Source: Torreya grandis (lineage: Eukaryota > Streptophyta > Pinopsida > Cupressales > Taxaceae). Taken from it: a stretch of DNA of 64,000 nt. The notes beneath the pieces are model-generated. The model was not told the DNA's origin. It did not search any database and worked only from the letters and a program-made list of their open reading frames with translations. The translations under genes and the position numbers were made by a program. Location: the NCBI GenBank assembly GCA_037957365.1, contig JARHVA010003165.1:752501-816500 (forward strand). The letters run 5' to 3'. Positions 22,438 through 33,475 of this stretch are shown piece after piece. Each line of letters begins with the position of its first letter. The first letter of the stretch is position 1.

Positions 22438-22566
22438 TGTTGGTGTTAAGCCACACTCGGACCAAAGATGGGCTGGTCCAAGAGGGGCTAGTAGCTCAGT
22501 GGTAGAGCACTCCAATAGCATATGGAAGGTCTTAGGTTCGAGTCCAAGCTAGTCCATGTTTCAACA
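22438..22566 (+). repeat. TRIM 3' LTR
   Basis: 129 bp, aligned without gaps to the 5' LTR. It preserves the pol III box sequences and the acceptor stem better than the 5' copy. Confidence 0.9.
22485..22556 (+). ncRNA. tRNA-like cloverleaf in TRIM 3' LTR
   Basis: Acceptor GGGCTAG (22485-22491) pairs with CTAGTCC (22549-22555) over seven pairs with one G-U. D arm GCTC/GAGC (22494-22497; 22505-22508). A box TAGCTCAGTGG (22492-22502) and B box GGTTCGAGTCC (22535-22545) are close to consensus. The T stem and anticodon stem each have one mismatch here that is paired in the 5' LTR. Transcription by RNA polymerase III is plausible but unproven. Confidence 0.75.
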
Positions 22567-23649
22567 AAAAATTTGACTTGCATTTCTCAGGGTAAAAAAA
22601 CATGTTTTCTTATTTTATTTTTAATTTAAAGGTTGTATTTAACAGTACAACTTTTTAAAATTTTGTTTTGATTATTTACTCATTGGATAATTAGTTTTTT
22701 TTCTTTAAATATAACAGTTAATTTTTTAGAATATAATTATATAAATTTTTAATATTTTATATTAATTAATAATTCATCAAAAATAATAAAATATTTTTTA
22801 ATTTATGAGGTGGTCCCATATGTTGGGCATGTCTTGTAGACCATAACCAAAGCATTAATTGGCATCGTAGACCTTAAAAACTATATTATTATTAATATGA
22901 AACCATTTTTTTTGTGAGAAAGAAATCACACATGTTTAGTATTTTTTTTTCTTTACATTTATAACCGGTTCATATTAGAAATATAATATTTGATCTACTG
23001 AATGTTAAAGAAGGTAAAGAGTGCATTGTTATTTTTTATATATTTATAATAAGGTAGAAGACTTAATATTTATGGTAGAATAATATATATAAAAATTAAA
23101 ATAGATAATTGTTTAACTTGTATTTAATAATAAGATATAAAAATTAATAACAATTTAGCAAGTAAGTTATTTAAATATTAGAATATTATCCACATATTTT
23201 AGTATACTTGTATTCAATAATAATAATATATAATAGTCAATAACATCTTATAAATTATATAGAAATTGGAACGTGTTTTAACACTTACTTATTTTATTGT
23301 ATATCATTTCAAAATATGTGTTTGAGATCGCAAATTTATTTTATAGTAAATCAATTCAAAATCTATCTATGAGGTTATCAATTTATTTTATAATAAATCA
23401 ATATAAAATGTATTTTTCTCACCAATTAAACACTCAAAATAATAATAATAAATAAATGACAACATAATCTTATTGATTAACACTTCAACATTAAAACTTC
23501 ATATATTATACTTATTAAAATATTAAAAAAGACAGTTAATTTAAGTAAGACTAATGATTATAAAATAAATAGATAAATAGAAATTAAAAATTATCATTAA
23601 TTTATATTAAAAATTATGTTAGTCAAATTCATCTAAAACTTACATCTAA
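22567..23649. other. AT-rich flank, part of duplication copy 2
   Basis: Gene-free. It matches parts of 7860-8290 in copy 1, including 'aatattagaatattat' and the triplicated 'tttattttata.taaat' block at 23310-23420. Confidence 0.5.
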
Positions 23650-23681
23650 CTACTACTACTACTACTTCTTCTTCTTCTTCT

Positions 23682-23727
<46 letters not shown>
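23650..23727. repeat. Compound trinucleotide microsatellite (ACT, CTT, GAT)
   Basis: About five ACT/CTA units are followed by about six CTT units and then about fifteen GAT units. It is absent from the homologous place in copy 1, so it expanded after duplication. Confidence 0.95.
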
Positions 23728-24514
23728 ATAAATTTATTTAAAAATTATATTTATTATTTATTAAAAATTATATTTGTAAAATAAATTACATCTATTTACT
23801 TAATTTCAACACTTTAACCTTTACAATATTAATTTATAATATATTTCCAAAAAATTTAAACAAAGATCTTTATTATAATTATTTGCCATTAAAATTCATC
23901 TTACTAAACATAAATGTATTTTCAAGTGACACTTGCTTCTCACAGTCTAGAAGATTCCCCAAATAAAAAAAAAACCGATTACAATTTAAAAAATATAAAT
24001 ATATTCTTTTTCAAAATTACTAGTAGAATTACATTAAATAGAATTGAATAGAATATATTAAAACAGTTTTTTACGTCTTATTAAACCAAAAAGAAATTTT
24101 AAATAAAATATGTTTAATGAATTATATTTTATATGTGGAAAGAAATTAAGAGCATTCGCTTCATTACAACCAAGAAAAAATCTTATAAAAATCCGCACAT
24201 GTGAAACCTTCAAAGGAATGATTTTGCATAAAAATAACACACGAGAAATATACGATTCACTTCTGTAGGATTAAAAAAAGAACTGTCATTCCCTCTTTAG
24301 AAGCTCTTCCATGTGGAATGAAAGAATTTTATAGCATCTTAAGAAATAATATAATTGACCAGAATAATTCACATGGATTCTTATTGGCCAAGTGACTAAC
24401 TTATTTCGTAGTGATATACTTAATTCTTTTAACAATTGTTTAATTATTTAAAATAAAAAATAATTAAATTAATTATATATACTAACTAAAATAAGATTAC
24501 TTGAATTAAATTTT
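23728..24514. other. AT-rich gene-free sequence
   Basis: Nothing is recognised beyond continued weak similarity to copy 1 near 8400-8720. Confidence 0.4.
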
Positions 24515-24524
24515 ATTTCAATAG
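24515..24524. repeat. Candidate target-site duplication, left
   Basis: atttcaatag recurs at 33466-33475, immediately beyond the A-rich end of the LINE block. It fits an L1-type target-site duplication of 10 bases flanking the entire LINE insertion, but AT-rich context makes chance possible. Confidence 0.45.
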
Positions 24525-24949
24525 AATATTTTAATGTAACGTAAAAATCATTGGTTAGGAAGGGGTTGTTTTTTGCTTTGCTAGGGTTTGTTCATGCCTT
24601 GCGTCAAGAGCCATTGTCTTTCATTGCTAGACCTCCTTGTCATACAATATCCTCACAAGATATTAGTATTTATTAAGCTTTAATAGTTTCGCCCTCTGGG
24701 CAATCTATTTAATGGCCTCCCTGCCTTTCCATCCGAGTGTTGAAGCCATGATGATCGAAGGAAGAGCATTCAACAATGGCCCCGCCAAACAAGTAACCAA
24801 GAAATTTTGTCTCAAAAATTTATCACGAGGTAAGGATTCTCCTCATAACATTCTTTCTCAGCCTGATTTTGACTATATTTGTCAATGACTGAAACAATTA
24901 TGCCTAATAGGCTAATTTTGTTGGTCACATTCTTTTGGAAAGCATGCTC

Positions 24950-25820
24950 AAGTTTTGGGTTCAATCTGCTTGGGTAGCCCATAACATTAAGCTTGAAAGC
25001 GTCCAGAACATGACCAAAGGCTATTCTCTGTCAAAATTTATTGACCCCACCCATGCAGGTGTCATATTAAACAAGTTGGCCAAATGGTATGTCTAAAAAT
25101 CCCTCAGAGTGTTATCCCCTTGGAACAGAGACTTTGTAGTCTCAGAGCAAGCTAATCTAAAAGTCCATGTCTAGGTTGAGTTCCTGGGTTTTCCCTTTCC
25201 ATGTTAGCCATTCTTGGACCAAATGGTTGGCTCTATAGGTCAAATTGTCACTCATGAATCTTAGATATTTTAATTGGCTTGGTCGTAAAAGAGGGTATGT
25301 GTGGAAGTTGATCTTTTAAAGGACCTCAAGGAATCTGTCGAAATACAAGTCAACGATTTCCTATACTCTTAGAAATTTTTGAAAATCAACCTACCTAACA
25401 CATGCTTCCACTACCAAGCCACATATCACAAGATTAAGGACTATCTGTTGTACCTGTCATTTAAGAATACTCAAGAAGATGGATGGTAAATTATTGGGGG
25501 GAGGAAGAACAATCACAACAAGAGACCTGCTCAGATCAGTAATGGGAATATTAACAAGCCTTACTCTAGTTATGTACCTCAAATGCTTAAACCCATTACT
25601 CTATTGAACAAGAAAGTGCCTCATAACACGCTCCCCATCAAGGAACCAACGACTATAAAAGTAGCATCATCTCAACCTAATTTACAAATCACACCCATGG
25701 TGGTGAATGTGTTTTCTAGTTCTCAAGTCTCATCAGACGTATCTACATACGGTTTGGATTTTTCATCACACTTCACTCATATTGATGCTAGTAAGTGCTC
25801 GTGTAGCACTTCTTAACACT
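24950..25820 (+). pseudogene. LINE ORF1 (DUF4283-like)
   Basis: The translated pieces fit the DUF4283 part of plant LINE ORF1: EFLGFPFPCWPFL, then SIGQIVTHES, then VEVDLLKDLKESVEIQVNDF. This domain is thought to bind the element's RNA. Stops separate the pieces. The open frame at 25583-25816 is the variable tail that follows. Confidence 0.65.
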
Positions 25821-25965
25821 AGTATATGAGGATTCGAGTACGTGATGGAATTTTCCCAGTAGCTAGAATTTCTCTTGGCCAACTCAGAGCATTTATTGAA
25901 GAATAGATATGAATCCCTTGAAGGGCTAGATGAATAGGATATGACTCTCAACACCTATAATCTAT

Positions 25966-28900
25966 GAATTATTTCTCATGAAATGTTTAGGGTCTGATAG
26001 ACTCAGTCTACAAGTATGTTGTTTGAGATTTCAGAAGTAATTTTATAGATTTGGATATTCTCTACCTTCAAGAAGTGAAGGTGATGTGTTTCTTTCTCAC
26101 AGTTGTTGTTGAAGTTATCTGGCCTAACAGTTTAGTGCTTTCTAGTGAACATAATGTAGGCTATGGTGGCATTATGACATTTATTGCACCCAAATGGTAG
26201 CCTCATTTTGTGACATCTAGAAAGAACCCCACCCACTGTGTCATATGGGATTTATTCAATATTGAGAATTGTTCACTTGGCATTATTAATGTTTATGCCT
26301 TGAATGACACTCATGAGCATACAACTTTATGGCAATTGATTATTGATTCTCTTCAGGGTTATTTGTGGGGATTTTAATATGGTTGAACAATCAACTGACA
26401 AGATTGGTAATCAACCTATGAGATGGGTTGCTGATAAAAGGGAGGCGTGATTATACTTGTGAAATAAATTTGGCCTTCATGACCCTAATTCATGGTGGCA
26501 CCCCATTCAAAAAGCTTGGTACACTTGGACTAATCTTTGATGTGTGTTCGATAGGGTCCTTAAATGGATTGATTTTGCCATGATTTCTTCTCAGATGTAC
26601 TTCTCCTTTGATAGCATGTTCTCACTGCTGGTGGAAGCCCTGGTGGATTTTACTTTATCTGACCACTTTCTGATTAGATTTCATATTACTTGGCTCTTCA
26701 AAAATCCTAAAATTCATAAGACATAATTATTTCTTAATACATCCCTCTTGGATCATGGACCCACTATGGCACACATCAAATAGGTATAAAATCTTATTCT
26801 TAGGCCTACTCAATAGCTAGGGTGGACCCAGTGGTGGGTGGATGCTCTCAATTAGATGACTAGATTTATGTGCATCTATGGGTACCAATTAGCCAAGATT
26901 CGATGGCAATCCTACTCTACCAACTCTTCTAAGCTAAGTTAGGTAGTGACTTCACTAGAGCAACACTCATTTAGTAAATCCCTCTAGCTGTGGGTGGCTG
27001 GATTATGCCATAAAATCCAAATTATTGATCAATATAATGCCAGTGGTGCTCAACTTTGAGCTCATATGCATTGGCTCAAAGTAGGCAACCAAGTCTCTAG
27101 GAAATTCTTCCACATGTGGCCAAATATACCACCAAACAAATGCTAGCCCTTCAGGATAATGGGTAGCAATTGACGGAGACACTTGAGATGGTCAAGGCTT
27201 TTGCCAAACATTATCGGCAAGTGTTTTCTACCCAACCACCATCCATGGAAAGCCAATAGGCCCTGAACCATTGTCTCTTAGTGGTTCCCACTAAAGTTAC
27301 CTTCACCCAAAGGGTCACTATAATAAGATCCTATCTTTTGAGGACCTATTCAAAGTTGTGATACAAATGGCCAATGACAAAGCCCTAAGATATGATGGCT
27401 TCCCCTACAAATTTTATAATTAAATAATGGGATATAGTAGGGGTTGACCTTTATCATGTCTATTTCTAAGACTTCCACTTAGAAACTTTGGGCTTAACCA
27501 TCAACAAAGGTCGTATCAAATTCATCCCAAAAGGTAGTGACCTTGAACTCATTTGTAATTTGTGTCTTATCACTTTGCTTAATGTTTCTTACAAAATCAT
27601 TGCCAAGGCTTTGGTTCTTTGCCTTAGGCATATGTTGCCTTTGATCTTTCATCCTGAATAGATGGGCTTCATTCAAGGTCAATATATTCTAGATAATGTC
27701 ATAGCAGTGTGGGAGGGCATAGAATGGGTTCATTGATCATACAAAAAGGCCTTGTTTATCATAACAGACTTATTAAAAGCCTATGACCACATTGAGTGGC
27801 CATTTATCCTTGTTATGCTACAATCTCTAGTTTTGATCCCACTCTCATTTAGTCTGTGCACATGATTTTGTCTAATTCTTTGGCATATCTCTCTATTAAT
27901 GGATTCAATTTTGAACCATTTGGCCTATTCAAATCCATTAGACAATGTTTCCCCTTGGCCCCAGCACTGTATGTTCTTGCAATATAAGGTTTTGAGTATC
28001 TCTTGGCTAATGCTCAATCACAAGGCCTAGTGCATAGTATAGCCCTTCCTTTAGAAGAACCCTGATAACTTATCAATAGACACTTCATTGATGACTCTTT
28101 TCTTATGATTATTGAGGAAGAGGATGTTGTGGCTAATGTAATACATTTCTTGGAGGTTTTTTGTCTTTCCTCCAACTCTACCATTCAATGGCATAAAATG
28201 CAATGCTATAGGCAACCCCATCTTCTAAAACCTCCTAGATGGTGTAGTACAATTGGAACTAGCTTCAACATGATTAAATGTTTAATATTTTGGGGATTCC
28301 CTTTGCCCTTCAAGCCTCCCCCTCTTAGCTTTGGCAATACATGGTCGATCGTGTTGAGAAAAAACTCTTGTATAGGATTACCAAGCCATTTTCCTTGGCT
28401 AAAAATTTCCAAATCTTCTCCAAAGTGCTTGCTTCCACCCATGTGTATTACTCCTCATGCTGGGTGCCCACCAAATAGGTTGTCAACAAGATAGAAAATT
28501 TATTAATGGATTTTAATTTTCATCTAGGCCAATCCCTCCTCTGGTAAGAGTTTCCACAGAGTTGTCTAGGAGTATGGCTATCTCCCATGGGAGGCTAGTG
28601 GTATGGGCCTCATTGATATCTCTCGACAAGCCTCTGATCTATGTGCTAAGTGGATTATTCATGTAGTAAAGGTAAAGAAACTTGCAAGACTCTTATCAGG
28701 AATTTCATTGCTCAAGGGTCCCCCTATAGGCACATAGCTTGGAAAGGGCTTGGTTTTCCCAATATCCTTGCTCTAGTCACCCCTGTGAAAGTGGTGGGAA
28801 CCTTTTTTATTAAGAGTATCTAGAAAGCCTGGGAAAAAATAAAACTTTGGTTGTTATAGAAAATTTTAGTCTTTAGGAATGGTCTATCCATCAACCATCA

Positions 28901-29760
28901 ATCACTTTGGTGGTCATCAATTATAAACATGCATGCGGTGCCTCTAGCAGAAGTGCCTTAGATTCATGCACTTAAATTTTATCACAGAGTTATTCACACC
29001 ATGCAAGACCTTTTTTGCAAAGAAACTCAATTTTGAATCCCCTAGAATGCCTTCCAAGCTAAATACAAAATTTATTTAGCTGACAAAGAGTCTTATGATG
29101 AGATTATGGTAGCAGTGCCCATGGAGTTCCTTTATAAGATCTCCATCAACTTTGCCTACCCTTGGTGGAAGGATTGGAAATAGTACTAATAGATTCCTTT
29201 CCAAACTTATATTACCTTAAAATGATGTGAATGGCTCTCTCCACACATGCCTATGGTGGATAAACTCAACCAAAGGTAGAATATACACTCCTCCACTTCT
29301 CTCTGGGAGAAATAATTTCACACTATTTGGTCTATTTATATTGAGCCTAAAATTACTCACTTTAATTGGTGTTTGATTTATCAAGGCTTGCCTATTGGCA
29401 GAAGGCTAGTCCACTTTGGGATTTCTCTTCCCAAATGTTCCTTATGTAGCCACTTTGAAACCATAATTCACCTTTTCTAGCACTGTTCAAAGGCCCAACA
29501 TGCTTGGTTATGCATTCAGGGCTTTTTTCAGCCACTTCACTCCATTCCCTTCAGTTGGCATCATATTATCTTTTGGGATAACCAAATACTGCCTCCTCAG
29601 TTCACCAAAGTTTATCATGCTTTTAGAATGAAAATTTTATTTTGGCTATAGAAAGAACGTAATTTGGCGATATTTTCTAATGATTTTGTTGATTCTCTAT
29701 TTTCTACTTTTGATAATGCTACCATTATTTCTAATGTGATTCTATAAATACAAGTGCAAA
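25966..29760 (+). pseudogene. LINE ORF2: endonuclease, reverse transcriptase, zf-RVT
   Basis: AP endonuclease remains span about 25968-26730: NGSGGI-like text, GDFNMVEQ near 26371, WTN near 26530, and SDHFLIRF near 26660, the conserved C-terminal SDH. The RT spans about 27330-28500: KALRYDGFPYKFY, ALVLCLRHMLPLIFHPEQMG-type text, FIQGQYILDN, and the catalytic box written HFIDDSFLMI at 28081-28110, where Ile replaces the usual Ala of FADD. The zf-RVT zinc ribbon (29338-29485) keeps CSLC, a His and a terminal Cys. Dense stops in all parts rule out activity. RT would copy the LINE RNA at the nicked target. Confidence 0.8.
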
Positions 29761-29802
29761 CAAACAAAGTGATGATGGAACTTGATTACCTATAGTGACT
29801 CT

Positions 29803-30525
29803 TGTTGGGGGATCAAACCAACAATAGATTACAATTGTGACAACAATAAATGCAGAATTAAACCAGATTGACAAGTAATTAGAATGACAATAGTAAGAAC
29901 AAGAGATACAAGAAAACACCCTGAAAACTTGTATTAACAAACTCTTTACAAAAAGAATACAATTGAAGAAAGATTCTTTCTTCCACACCTCTCCTAGATG
30001 TATAGATCTCTCAATAGATCTCTATTCTTCAAGAGCTATCTCTCTCAAGAACAATCAACTCCAACAAGCCTGGATTGATTCAATTCTGTACTGTTCTTCA
30101 CACACAATGAATTACAATAATTCACTCTCTACAACAATAACTACTACTAAGCTAAGAAGATCTAATTCTACATATAAAATTAGGAGACTTGAGCATGTAC
30201 ACCCAACAAGCAGTTAAGCCACTTAAACAAGGGCTCTAAAAATAGTAATGCCAATAATAGAGACGCGAGCTTGAGTCCACAACTCAAACTTATCATGCAA
30301 ACACTCGCTTCTGTCCACGGAAATAGCTTTCTGGACACGCAGGTAACCGACATCGGTTCCTGCTGCTTGTCTGTGACCGTCGTCGGCCGACCTTCTGCCG
30401 ACGTCAGTGTCTCTGCAACTGTCTGTGACCGACGTCGGTCGCTCCTGATCGACACCGGTGTCTATGTAGACCCGAAACTGTTTAAGTCTGCTCCTTGGTG
30501 AAGCTTTTAGCTCCACACCCTAACA
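29803..30525 (-). mobile_element. Solo LTR with perfect 5-bp target duplication
   Basis: 723 bp, bounded on the plus strand by TGTTGGGG and CCCTAACA, which are near-perfect inverted ends. It is flanked on both sides by ACTCT (29798-29802; 30526-30530). No internal element remains, so the copy is a product of LTR-LTR recombination. I favour the minus strand as sense, because the TC-rich half then lies at the 3' (R-U5) end, but this is not certain. It contains a GC-rich zone with palindromes (next entry). Open frames across 30180-30516 are incidental. Confidence 0.85.
30345..30462. promoter_or_regulatory. Cluster of CG-rich palindromes in solo LTR
   Basis: It includes GACCGACGTCGGTC (30427-30440, perfect 14-base dyad), GACACCGGTGTC (30451-30462, perfect), AACCGA-CA-TCGGTT (30345-30358), and two imperfect CGTCGGC/GCCGACG copies between. 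The ACGT core could bind bZIP-type factors. Role inferred only from position in the presumed U3. Confidence 0.5.
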
Positions 30526-30530
30526 ACTCT

Positions 30531-31266
30531 TATATCACTGGGGTGATTTTCCTTGCATTATTTCTCATGTACCACATTCCCCACCTTGAGATGCGTCATG
30601 ATGCAGTAGGGGTGATCCTCCTAGGGATGGCTCTCACTACAACTGGCCTCACCATCATTATCAAGATTTTATTTCCTTGCCATACCATCATTATCCCCCT
30701 CCAATATAGTAGGGTGGGTGGGGTTCCCCCTATTGATCAATGTACTAGTTGGGGCTCTCCACTTTGTCCACCTTAGCACAGTCAAGGGTGGGGCTCCCCA
30801 CCCTTAGTAGCCCAGCCCCAAGGGAGGTTGTAATTTGGTAGTTCCTAAGATGGTTCTTTTCAACATTTTCATAAAAGTTTCTTGTGGCTTAATTTAACCA
30901 TTTCTCCTTTGAATACTACTAAAGTAAAAGATAATATTGATCAGGTGGACATTGACACTAGATGGGACCTAGTGGATGGTGGCAAAGATCTTCTAGGCTC
31001 TTGGTGGGGTGTTCCTCCTAACAATGACCCACCCCCAACTAGTTTATTTATTGTTGTTGTTTAAGTTTCCCTCTTTTTTGATGTACTAGAGATTTCTCTA
31101 GGTGTGGCCTAATTTGATTGTTGCTTTTGTGGCCTTGGGCCTTTTGTATCCTAGGCATGGCCTCGTGTGACTTTGGTAGAATGCCATCTACCACCTTTTT
31201 TTATGAATAGTCTTGTACATGTTTTATTTATAATAAAATTATAAGCTCTATTTCATTAAAAAAACT
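30531..31266 (+). other. LINE 3' untranslated region
   Basis: This continues the LINE after the solo LTR. It has no conserved protein and includes repeated 'ggtggggttccccc' / 'gtggggctccccac' words (30716, 30789). It ends with T-rich text, an AATAAA-like signal at 31232 and an A-run. Confidence 0.6.
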
Positions 31267-33465
31267 TTTGATAGAGAATATGGACTGTGAATTTTAATTG
31301 ACCATTTTATTATTATGACCATCATAATATATTATTATTTTTTAATTTATTATAATTATATTAATACCTTTCATGGAGATGGTGATGGTGATGGTGATGA
31401 CGATGGTGGTGATGCTTGCAGGAATAGTCTCACTACTTACAGATAAGGCATTGATGCCAAAAATACAAGAGTACGTCCATGTAATTTGGTCAAGGTGATA
31501 GCTAGAATGGTGACATTTGATCCATAGAAGAAGGTAAGCCAATTGCCTATGCCAACAAATGAGTCAACAAGTGGTTATTGTAAGGTAATCAGGCAATAAT
31601 ATGGTAAATCTCTAGTTTTTGGTGTATAATAGGAAGATCCATTATAGGACCTTTGCCTTGGATCCTACCTTGGTGATGAGGTACAAGGTAGGGTGCAGAG
31701 GGACCATGTCGTTAAGCAGATTTTTAAATAAGCAGTGGTAGGATCAACACCAGTAGGTAGGGATATGGTTGAAGACCCTTTTTCCCCTCAAATCAAATAT
31801 GGTAGGGGTAGAAACCTAGTTTTAGTAGACTATCCTAACTCAAGGAACCCTTATCACAGTTATAATGATTATTATGCATGCAATGTATCCTTTAGAAAGA
31901 ACCTTTTTCTTCCTCCAAACTCAATCGGATACTAGTCTCAGGTTTGGATTAGGATAGGGATGGTATTTTTAGGGGTTTGGTATTAGGGACCAGGGTAGTG
32001 GAAGATATTAATGTTGGTTTTTCTCAAGGTGGGTCTCTTGTTCATATTCATAATGTAGAGGTGTGTTTGGGGTATATTCCCTTAAAATATGTAGTTGAAG
32101 TAGCTGATCTCTATCTCCCAAATGATGGACTTGACAAGTTCAGTAAGGACTTGGAGTTTTTCTCTCTTTTGAGCATATTCTAGGGTAAGTAACATTCTTT
32201 TCACAAATGTGTGAATAGATTGATAGTACCTGGACAAGAGTCAAACCACATTTCTTAGTAGTTATTTAGAATGATCTTTTTCTCTTTTAACTCCAATCAA
32301 GAGAAGATAAATATTTAGTTTGCTCTTCAGGGCCTTGGTTTCTTGGGAGATTAGGATTGATTCTTCACCCTTGGAATCCTTTGTTCAACCCCTTCTTATA
32401 TATTTTTGACCGAATACCCATATGGATTCGATCATATCATTATACTCTTTTGCCAAGGAACTCAACATCTATCAAGCTTATTGCTAATAAAGTGGGAGTC
32501 TTTGTAAAGATTGACCTAAGAGTTGATGGTAATCACATAAATTTTTCTAGGGTTTGCATTATTTTGGAATCTTTTCTCCTTGTTAACAGCTCTGTTTAGG
32601 AGTCAACCAAACATGGTAAGTGGTTATAAATCGTGGATTTAGAAATGTTGTCTTTCAAATGTTTTAGGTGTAACATTTTGGGGCATAAGGTTATAACTTT
32701 TTCCTCTCCTAGAACTCATGAGGACTCAATTCGATATCAAATTGGATCCCAAAATATTCATCTCTAACCTCTATGGTGGACATCATCATGGATATACCTC
32801 CTAGATCTGGTGCATCTCTTAGGGTAGGGGAAGATAACATCATTCTTATATATTATTTAACATTGCATAAGGACCTAAGGAGCATATTGTGGCTGTGAAG
32901 CATGTTGTGGTATCTTAGGTAAAGGGGGTTTTAGTAGGTCATGAGGAGTTGGAATTAGAGATAGATCGCTCACCCATATATCTTGAGTAAGAGGTGGAAT
33001 ATAATGTGTATCAACATAGTGAAGATCTTGCTTCAATAGAGTGTTTCACCCTCTCTCATAAGAAATTGCTACTAACCAAACCAAATTGTAGATCCTTGAG
33101 GTGTAGATGAAGGCATACGGAGGCATAACATATTCAAATATATGCTTTGAATGCTTTGGATGAAGGTTCTTGATGAAATTTGGATGCCCTCTTGTCCAAG
33201 CAAAGAAGAAGGGTGTTTGCTACTCTTAGTTGAAGGCATTCTTGTTCTAAGAAGTTGTTGTTGGTTCTAAGTGGATTTTGGGTTGGGTTGTAGTTTTTGG
33301 TATTCTTTAGAGGGTCTATTTTCTTGGCTTTCTTTTATCTGTTTGTTCTTTTTAACTTCTCTTTATTCTTTGGCTATTTTTAGTGCGATTATGTGGTTAA
33401 TTTTTAAAAAAATGGATGAGGGCCTATTTAATCTTTATTACATAGCAAAAAAATTATACTAATAC
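31267..33465 (+). pseudogene. Second LINE piece with ORF1 (DUF4283 and zinc knuckle)
   Basis: About 32350-32690 reads PWNPLFNPFLYIFDRIPIWI, then NKVGVFVKIDLRVDG, then FSRVCIILES, then FKCFRCNILGHK. This is the DUF4283 core followed by a CxxC...GH zinc knuckle of plant LINE ORF1. No endonuclease or RT follows. It passes straight into a TG/TC-rich 3' end with 'aaaaaaatggatgagggcc' and an A-run at 33446-33453. Either an internally deleted LINE or the outer element into which the first LINE inserted. Confidence 0.6.
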
Positions 33466-33475
33466 ATTTCAATAG
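33466..33475. repeat. Candidate target-site duplication, right
   Basis: atttcaatag, identical to 24515-24524 (see there). Confidence 0.45.

Larger units (their letters stand above)
22245..22566 (+). mobile_element. TRIM (miniature LTR retrotransposon) with tRNA-like LTRs
   Basis: A complete 322-bp element with two direct LTRs of exactly 129 bp, each TGTTGG...CAACA, around a 64-bp interior. The interior begins with a 12-base primer-binding site for initiator tRNA-Met and ends with a G-rich polypurine tract. It has no coding capacity, as expected for terminal-repeat retrotransposons in miniature, which borrow enzymes from larger elements. The LTRs differ at 17 of 129 sites by my count, nearly all transitions. 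Flanks are aaagg and aaaaa, so a 5-bp target duplication is at best degraded. It lies about 155 bases after the stop of the F-box pseudogene and is missing from the other duplication copy. Each LTR contains a tRNA-like unit (separate entries), which recalls the 5S-containing LTRs of Cassandra elements. Confidence 0.9.
20105..24514. repeat. Segmental duplication, copy 2 (left part)
   Basis: This is the counterpart of 5281-8720. Gene, TATA box and upstream words ('taaattaactatcaa', 'ggttggactgaactttctaaataa') are in the same order. The homology continues downstream of the gene through AT-rich DNA to about 24470 ('atttaaaataaaaaataattaaattaa', matching 8676-8702). It contains a TRIM not present in copy 1 and is then broken by the LINE block. 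Confidence 0.8.
24560..31266 (+). mobile_element. L1-type LINE, decayed, nearly full length
   Basis: In order it shows an ORF1-like region, AP endonuclease, reverse transcriptase, zf-RVT and a 3' untranslated region ending in 'aataaaattataagc...' and an A-run at about 31258-31264. It is about 6.0 kb without the 723-bp solo LTR inserted at 29803-30525. Many stops and frameshifts make it inactive. The 5' end is set only approximately. It is the fullest of at least four LINE pieces in the window (others at 4.0, 10.2-12.1 and 31.3-33.5 kb). Confidence 0.8.

Noticed and set aside
22292..22556. Two ordinary tRNA genes
   Set aside because: Both lie at the same position inside 129-bp direct repeats, with a primer-binding site and polypurine tract between; each has an 8-base anticodon loop and mismatched stems.
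22245..22566. Tandem dimer of a tRNA-derived SINE
   Set aside because: Equal LTR lengths, TG...CA ends, exact tRNA-iMet primer site and polypurine tract fit a TRIM better; no A-rich tail typical of a SINE. Kept as the alternative to test.
30180..30516. Overlapping frames of 76-97 codons on both strands
   Set aside because: They fall in the GC-rich part of the solo LTR and have no protein resemblance; openness is due to base composition.
33271..33462. Small hydrophobic open frame
   Set aside because: T-rich 3' end of a LINE; hydrophobic residues follow from TTT/CTT codons.
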